Shown one piece after another: positions 60,101-64,000 of a stretch of 64,000 bases of DNA (position 1 is the stretch's first letter; each line of letters begins with the position of its first letter). The notes beneath the pieces were generated by a model. The model had not been told where the DNA came from. It worked only from the letters and a program-made list of their open reading frames with translations, and made no database searches. This DNA is from Inquilinus limosus_F (GTDB taxonomy: Bacteria > Pseudomonadota > Alphaproteobacteria > DSM-16000 > Inquilinaceae), in the NCBI RefSeq assembly GCF_051487185.1, contig NZ_JAHVDK010000008.1, positions 62,001 through 126,000 on the forward strand, read 5' to 3'. The translations under genes and the position numbers were made by a program.

Positions 60101-60577
60101 TCACGTCGCGCATCTCCGCTGATAGGATTCCACCGCCGCCCGAATGTCCGCCGGGATCGGGATCGCCGCCGCCTCGTCGAGATCCGTGGTCACCAGCACC
60201 AGCCGCCCGGCCAGTACCGGCGCGCCGTCGCGGTGGCCGTGGAGGACGAGGCCGATCGAGCTGCGGCCGACCGCCTCGACCAGCACGGTCAGGCCGAGCA
60301 CGTCGCCCATCCGCGCCGGCTTCAGATAGTCGCATTCGGCCCGGGCATAGCCGAGCCCGACCCGCCGGTCGCGGATGATGCCGTGGTAGTCCAGGCCGAG
60401 CTCCGCCGCGAACCATTCCTCCACCGCAATCTGCATCATGCTGAAATAGCGGCCGAAGAAGACGATGCCGGCCGGGTCGCAATGCTCGAACCGGATCGGC
60501 TGCGCCGCGGTGAAGGCCGCCTTCGGCAGGTCGGCGGCGGCGAGCGGCCGGGCGCGGGCGGGGCGGAGCACGGTCAC
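60101..60577 (-). CDS. 4-hydroxybenzoyl-CoA-thioesterase-like hotdog protein
   Basis: A 158-residue hotdog-fold thioesterase with the catalytic Asp in FEHCDPAGIVFFGRYFSMMQ. It likely hydrolyses aryl- or acyl-CoA. The start is GTG, overlapping the ligase stop as GTGA; the upstream frame has no family match. It is placed directly after the aryl-CoA ligase, so it may release trapped CoA from dead-end thioesters. Confidence 0.86.
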   Translation of the reverse strand: MTVLRPARARPLAAADLPKAAFTAAQPIRFEHCDPAGIVFFGRYFSMMQIAVEEWFAAELGLDYHGIIRDRRVGLGYARAECDYLKPARMGDVLGLTVLVEAVGRSSIGLVLHGHRDGAPVLAGRLVLVTTDLDEAAAIPIPADIRAAVESYQRRCAT

Positions 60578-62214
60578 GAGGCTTTCGCCTGGGCTTCGGC
60601 GGCCAGGCGGCGCAGCTGGAAGCGCTGCAGCTTGCCGGTCTCGGTGCGCGGCAGGCGGTCGAGGAATTCGATCGCCCGGGGATATTTGTAGGGCGCGATC
60701 TCCGCCTTCACATGGTCCTGCAGGGCTTTTCGCGTTTCGGCCGTGGCCGGGACGCCGGGCTTCAGCACGACATAAGCCTTCACGATCTGCCCGCGGTCCG
60801 GGTCCGGCGCGCCGACCACGCCACATTCCTGCACCGCCGGGTGGGTGAGGAGCGCGTTCTCCACCTCCGGCCCGGCGATGTTGTAGCCGGCGGAGACGAT
60901 CATGTCGTCCGACCGCGCCTGGTACCAGAAATAACCGTCGGCATCGCGGATATAGGTGTCGCCGGTGACGTTCCAGCCGTTCCGGACGTAGACGCGCTGG
61001 CGATCGTCGGCGAGGTAGCGGCAGCCGGTCGGGCCGCGCACGGCCAGGAACCCGGCCTCGCCGTCCGGCAGCTCGTTGAAATCGGCGTCGACGATCTTCG
61101 CCTCATAGCCCGGCACCACCGTGCCGGTGGCGCCCGGCCGCACCGCGCCGGGAAGGGAGGCGATGAAGATGTGCAGCATCTCGGTGGCGCCGATGCCTTC
61201 CGTGATCTCGACCCCGGTGGCGTCGCGCCAGGCCGCGAAGGTGGCGGCCGGCAGCGCCTCGCCGGCCGAGACGCAGCGGCGCAGGCTGGACAGGTCGCGC
61301 CCCGGCTTCTGTGCCAGCATGGCGCGGTAGGCGGTGGGCGCGGTGAAGCAGATGGTCGGGCGGAAGCGCTCGATGCCGTCCAAAAGCTCGGGCGGCGACG
61401 CCCGCTCCAGCAGCACGCTGGAAGCGCCGGCGCGCATCGGGAACAGCACGAGGCCGCCGAGCCCGAAAGTGAAGGCCAGAGGCGGGCTGCCGATGAAGCG
61501 GTCCGACTCGTTCGGCTGCAGCACCTGGCCGGAATAGGCGTCGCAGATCGCCAGAATGTCGCGGTGGTTGTGCATCGTCCCCTTCGGCACCCCGGTGGTG
61601 CCGGAGGTGAAGCCGATCAGGCAGATGTCCTCCGCCGCCGTGTCGACCGGCGCGAACTCGGCCGGAACCGTCGCCATGCGGGATTCGAGGTCGGCCTCGG
61701 TCCCGCCGCCGAAGGTGAGGATCGTCTGCAGCGCCGGCGCCTGGGCCCGCGCCGTCTCCAGGTCCGGCAGCAGCCGGGCGTCGCAGAGGGCCAGGCGCAC
61801 CTGGGCCTTCTCGATCATGAAGGCCAGCTCCTTGGGCCGCAGCAGCGGCATGGTCGCCACCACCACCGCCCCGGCCTTCAACGCGGCCAGGGTGCAGGCG
61901 ACCATCATCGGGTTGTTGGCCGAGCGCAGCAGCACCCGGTTCCCCGGCACTAGCCTGGCATCCCGCACCAGCACCCGGGCGATGCGGTTCACCCGATCCA
62001 GCAGATCGGCATAGGACCATTCGATCCCCGGCGCGATCAGGCAGGGCCGGTCGCCATGCCCCTCGGCGACATGCCGGTCCAGCAGCTCGGCGATGCAGTT
62101 CAGCCGCGGCGGATACTGCAGTGACGGCAGGGTGAAGCGGAACTCCGGCCATTGGTCCCGCGGCGGAAGGTTGTCGCGGGCGAAGCTGTCGACATGCGCG
62201 CTCTTCGTCTCCAT
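60574..62214 (-). CDS. aryl-CoA ligase, probable 2-aminobenzoate-CoA ligase
   Basis: An AMP-forming acyl-CoA synthetase of 546 residues. The ATP motif is IGFTSGTTGVPKGTMHNH and the catalytic Lys lies in RTETGKLQRFQL. The N-terminus AHVDSFARDNLPPRDQWPEF is characteristic of the benzoate-/2-aminobenzoate-CoA ligase group. GGGAGAGGCGAG precedes the ATG. It is followed by a thioesterase, RidA and a formamidase-like gene, and preceded by acyl-CoA dehydrogenase and enoyl-CoA hydratase, which supports an anthranilate-type role. A benzoate-CoA ligase is the main alternative. Confidence 0.87.
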   Translation of the reverse strand: METKSAHVDSFARDNLPPRDQWPEFRFTLPSLQYPPRLNCIAELLDRHVAEGHGDRPCLIAPGIEWSYADLLDRVNRIARVLVRDARLVPGNRVLLRSANNPMMVACTLAALKAGAVVVATMPLLRPKELAFMIEKAQVRLALCDARLLPDLETARAQAPALQTILTFGGGTEADLESRMATVPAEFAPVDTAAEDICLIGFTSGTTGVPKGTMHNHRDILAICDAYSGQVLQPNESDRFIGSPPLAFTFGLGGLVLFPMRAGASSVLLERASPPELLDGIERFRPTICFTAPTAYRAMLAQKPGRDLSSLRRCVSAGEALPAATFAAWRDATGVEITEGIGATEMLHIFIASLPGAVRPGATGTVVPGYEAKIVDADFNELPDGEAGFLAVRGPTGCRYLADDRQRVYVRNGWNVTGDTYIRDADGYFWYQARSDDMIVSAGYNIAGPEVENALLTHPAVQECGVVGAPDPDRGQIVKAYVVLKPGVPATAETRKALQDHVKAEIAPYKYPRAIEFLDRLPRTETGKLQRFQLRRLAAEAQAKAS

Positions 62215-62239
62215 CTCGCCTCTCCCGTTTCTTCAGCCG

Positions 62240-63409
62240 TCATTCCGTTTCCGCCAGCAGCTGGCGGGCGATGACGATCTTCTGGACTTCGGTGGCGCCC
62301 TCGTAGATGCGGAGCGCCCGGATCTCGCGATACAGCTCCTCGACCTTCACGCCGCGGGTGACGCCGAGGCCGCCGAACAGCTGCACGGCGCGGTCGATCA
62401 CGCGCTGCGCCGCCTCGGTCGCATGCATCTTGGCCATCGCCGCCTCGCGCGTGACCCGCGCGGCGCCGCGGTCCTTGGCCCAGGCGGCGCGGTAGATCAG
62501 CAGGGCGCTGGCGTCGATCTCGGTCGCCATCTCGGCCAGCGCCGCCTGGCTGAGCTGCAGGTCGCCCAGCGACCCGCCGAACATCTTGCGGCCGCGGGCG
62601 CGGCCCAGCGCCTCGTCCAGCGCCCGACGGGCGAAGCCCAGCGCCGCGGCGCCGACGGTGGGGCGAAACACGTCAAGCGTCGCCATCGCCACCTTGAACC
62701 CCTCCCCCGCCCCGCCGATGCGGTCGGACAGCGGCACGCGGCAGCCCTCGAAGCGCAGCGTGGCCAGCGGGTGCGGCGCGATCACTTCGATCCGCTCCGC
62801 CACACTCAGCCCGGGCGCGTCGGCCGGCACCAGGAAGGCGGAGAGGCCGCGGGCGCCCTGCGCCTCGCCGGTGCGGGCGAAGACGACATAGTGGTCGGCG
62901 ATGCCGCCATTGGAGATGAAGGTCTTCTCGCCCTCGATCCGCACCGCATCCGGCCCGTCCGGCACCGCCGTCGTGCCAGTGGCCGCGACATCGGATCCGG
63001 CCTCGGGCTCGGACAAGGCGAAGGCGGCGATGGCGCGGCCGTCGCGCACCGGCGGCAGGACCCGGTCCTTCAGGGCGTTGGTGCCGAACAGGGTGACCGG
63101 GCCGGTGCCCAGCCCCTGCATGGCGAAGGCGAAATCGGCCAGCCCGTCGTGCCGGGCCAGGGTCTCGCGGATCAGGCACAGGCTGCGGACGTCCAGCCGC
63201 TCCGACGCGCCGCCATGGCTGGCCGGGACGGCGTGGCGCAGCCAGCCGGCCTGGCCCAGCGCCGCGACCAGGCGGCGGCAGGAGCCGTCGACGTCATGAT
63301 GGTCGACCAGCCCCGGCAGCGTCCGCCCGGCCCAGTCGTCGAGCGCCGCCGCCACTTCGCGATGGCGGTCCTCGAAGAAGGGCCAGTCGAGGAAGCTGCG
63401 GTCGGGCAT
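62240..63409 (-). CDS. acyl-CoA dehydrogenase
   Basis: A flavoprotein of 389 residues oxidising acyl-CoA thioesters. FAD- and substrate-binding motifs are FALSEPEAGSDVAATGT and EKTFISNGGIADHYVV; the C-terminal LRIYEGATEVQKIVIARQLL carries the catalytic Glu of most members. The ATG at 63409 overlaps the hydratase stop (ATGA), and the ligase follows 25 bases later. Confidence 0.92.
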   Translation of the reverse strand: MPDRSFLDWPFFEDRHREVAAALDDWAGRTLPGLVDHHDVDGSCRRLVAALGQAGWLRHAVPASHGGASERLDVRSLCLIRETLARHDGLADFAFAMQGLGTGPVTLFGTNALKDRVLPPVRDGRAIAAFALSEPEAGSDVAATGTTAVPDGPDAVRIEGEKTFISNGGIADHYVVFARTGEAQGARGLSAFLVPADAPGLSVAERIEVIAPHPLATLRFEGCRVPLSDRIGGAGEGFKVAMATLDVFRPTVGAAALGFARRALDEALGRARGRKMFGGSLGDLQLSQAALAEMATEIDASALLIYRAAWAKDRGAARVTREAAMAKMHATEAAQRVIDRAVQLFGGLGVTRGVKVEELYREIRALRIYEGATEVQKIVIARQLLAETE

Positions 63410-64000
63410 CAGTTCCCCTCGAACACCGGCTTGGTCTTGGCGGCGAAGGCCTCGTAGGCGCGGCGGAAGTCCCGGGTCTGCATGCAGACCGCCTGGGCCT
63501 GGGCTTCGGCGTCGATCGCCTGGTCGACGCCCATGTCCCATTCCAGATGCAGCATCCGCTTGGTCATGGCGTGGGCGAAGGTGGGGCCGTCGGCCAGCGA
63601 CCGCGCCAGCGCCATGGCCTCCTCCAGCAGGGCCTCCGGCTCGACCAGCCGGTTGAGGAAGCCCCAGCGCTCCGCCTCCGCCCCGTCCATGCTGCGGCCG
63701 GTGTAGAGCAGCTCCGACGCCCGGCCCTGGCCGATGATGCGGGGCAGGATGGCGCAGGCCCCCATGTCGCAGCCGGCCAGGCCGACGCGGGTGAACAGGA
63801 AGGCGGTGCGGCTGCGCGCGGTGCCGAGGCGCAGGTCCGACGCCATGGCGAGGATCGCGCCGGCCCCGGCGCAGACGCCGTCGACCGCGGCCACGATCGG
63901 CTGCGGGCAGGCGCGCATCGCCTTGACCAGGTCGCCGGTCATGCGGGTGAACTCCAGCAGCCCGGCCATGTCGCGGTCCAGCAGCGGCGCGATGATCTCG
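63409..64000 (-). CDS. enoyl-CoA hydratase/isomerase family protein (N-terminus beyond window)
   Basis: Crotonase-fold protein, about 197 residues visible; the frame is open to the edge, so the start is missing. The oxyanion-hole region is GVCAGAGAILAMASDLRLGT, and FTRVGLAGCDMGACAILPRI is the second motif; the usual catalytic Glu pair is not seen in the standard position, so hydratase activity is uncertain. The end overlaps the acyl-CoA dehydrogenase start. It is the most upstream visible gene of the aryl-CoA operon. Confidence 0.87.
   Translation of the reverse strand, partial: EIIAPLLDRDMAGLLEFTRMTGDLVKAMRACPQPIVAAVDGVCAGAGAILAMASDLRLGTARSRTAFLFTRVGLAGCDMGACAILPRIIGQGRASELLYTGRSMDGAEAERWGFLNRLVEPEALLEEAMALARSLADGPTFAHAMTKRMLHLEWDMGVDQAIDAEAQAQAVCMQTRDFRRAYEAFAAKTKPVFEGN

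Overview
The window is a 64 kb piece of a high-GC bacterial chromosome, dense with genes. The sequence gives no marker that fixes the species. Gene content points to an alphaproteobacterium of the Rhodospirillales type (Azospirillum/Inquilinus-like): TRAP and ABC uptake systems, a Tat-exported TRAP binding protein, CoA-dependent catabolism, a LuxO-like sigma-54 regulator, and a long leader before an ornithine decarboxylase. That placement is inference. No rRNA, tRNA, CRISPR array, insertion sequence or replication origin was recognised.

Layout. 0-5 kb: a truncated LuxO-like sigma-54 response regulator, an aldehyde dehydrogenase, an SDR dehydrogenase and a Kup potassium transporter. 5-13 kb: a TRAP transporter (dctM, dctQ, dctP on the minus strand), then a two-subunit 3-oxoacid CoA-transferase with a PuuE-like deacetylase, a COG3146-like acyltransferase and a glycine-rich DUF533 protein. 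13-19.3 kb: a 2-hydroxyacid dehydrogenase, then two convergent three-gene operons. The plus operon has a CDP-alcohol phosphatidyltransferase, an FkbM methyltransferase and a RibD-type reductase. The minus operon has an MDR dehydrogenase, a pterin-synthase-like protein and a GT4 glycosyltransferase. This is the best candidate for an undescribed pathway. 19-27 kb: xylulokinase, a low-GC asparagine-synthetase-like orphan, an EamA exporter with a divergent LysR regulator, a LysE exporter and an orphan amino-acid-type binding protein. 26.7-29.2 kb: a repeat mosaic surrounding a lone phage terminase whose small and large subunits look fused. 29-38 kb: GST, DUF2182 and DUF1326, a giant adenylate cyclase/ATPase/TPR regulator, a secreted alpha/beta hydrolase and a class A PBP. 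38-46 kb: ornithine decarboxylase with a long leader, GNAT, an SpoU-type RNA methyltransferase, RidA and a complete four-gene ABC importer. 46-58 kb: a DapA-family lyase, 4-alpha-glucanotransferase, PfpI protease-like protein, a ThDP enzyme with a divergent MarR/monooxygenase pair, an MFS exporter with a divergent TetR, and small enzymes. 58.8-64 kb: a translationally coupled minus-strand operon (enoyl-CoA hydratase, acyl-CoA dehydrogenase, aryl-CoA ligase, thioesterase, RidA, formamidase-like hydrolase). It resembles the aerobic CoA-linked 2-aminobenzoate (anthranilate) pathway.

Dispersed palindromic repeats sit between genes. One family of about 86-92 bp occurs three times (16.7, 26.8 and 40.5 kb). 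A second G/C-rich repeat flanks the terminase as direct copies.
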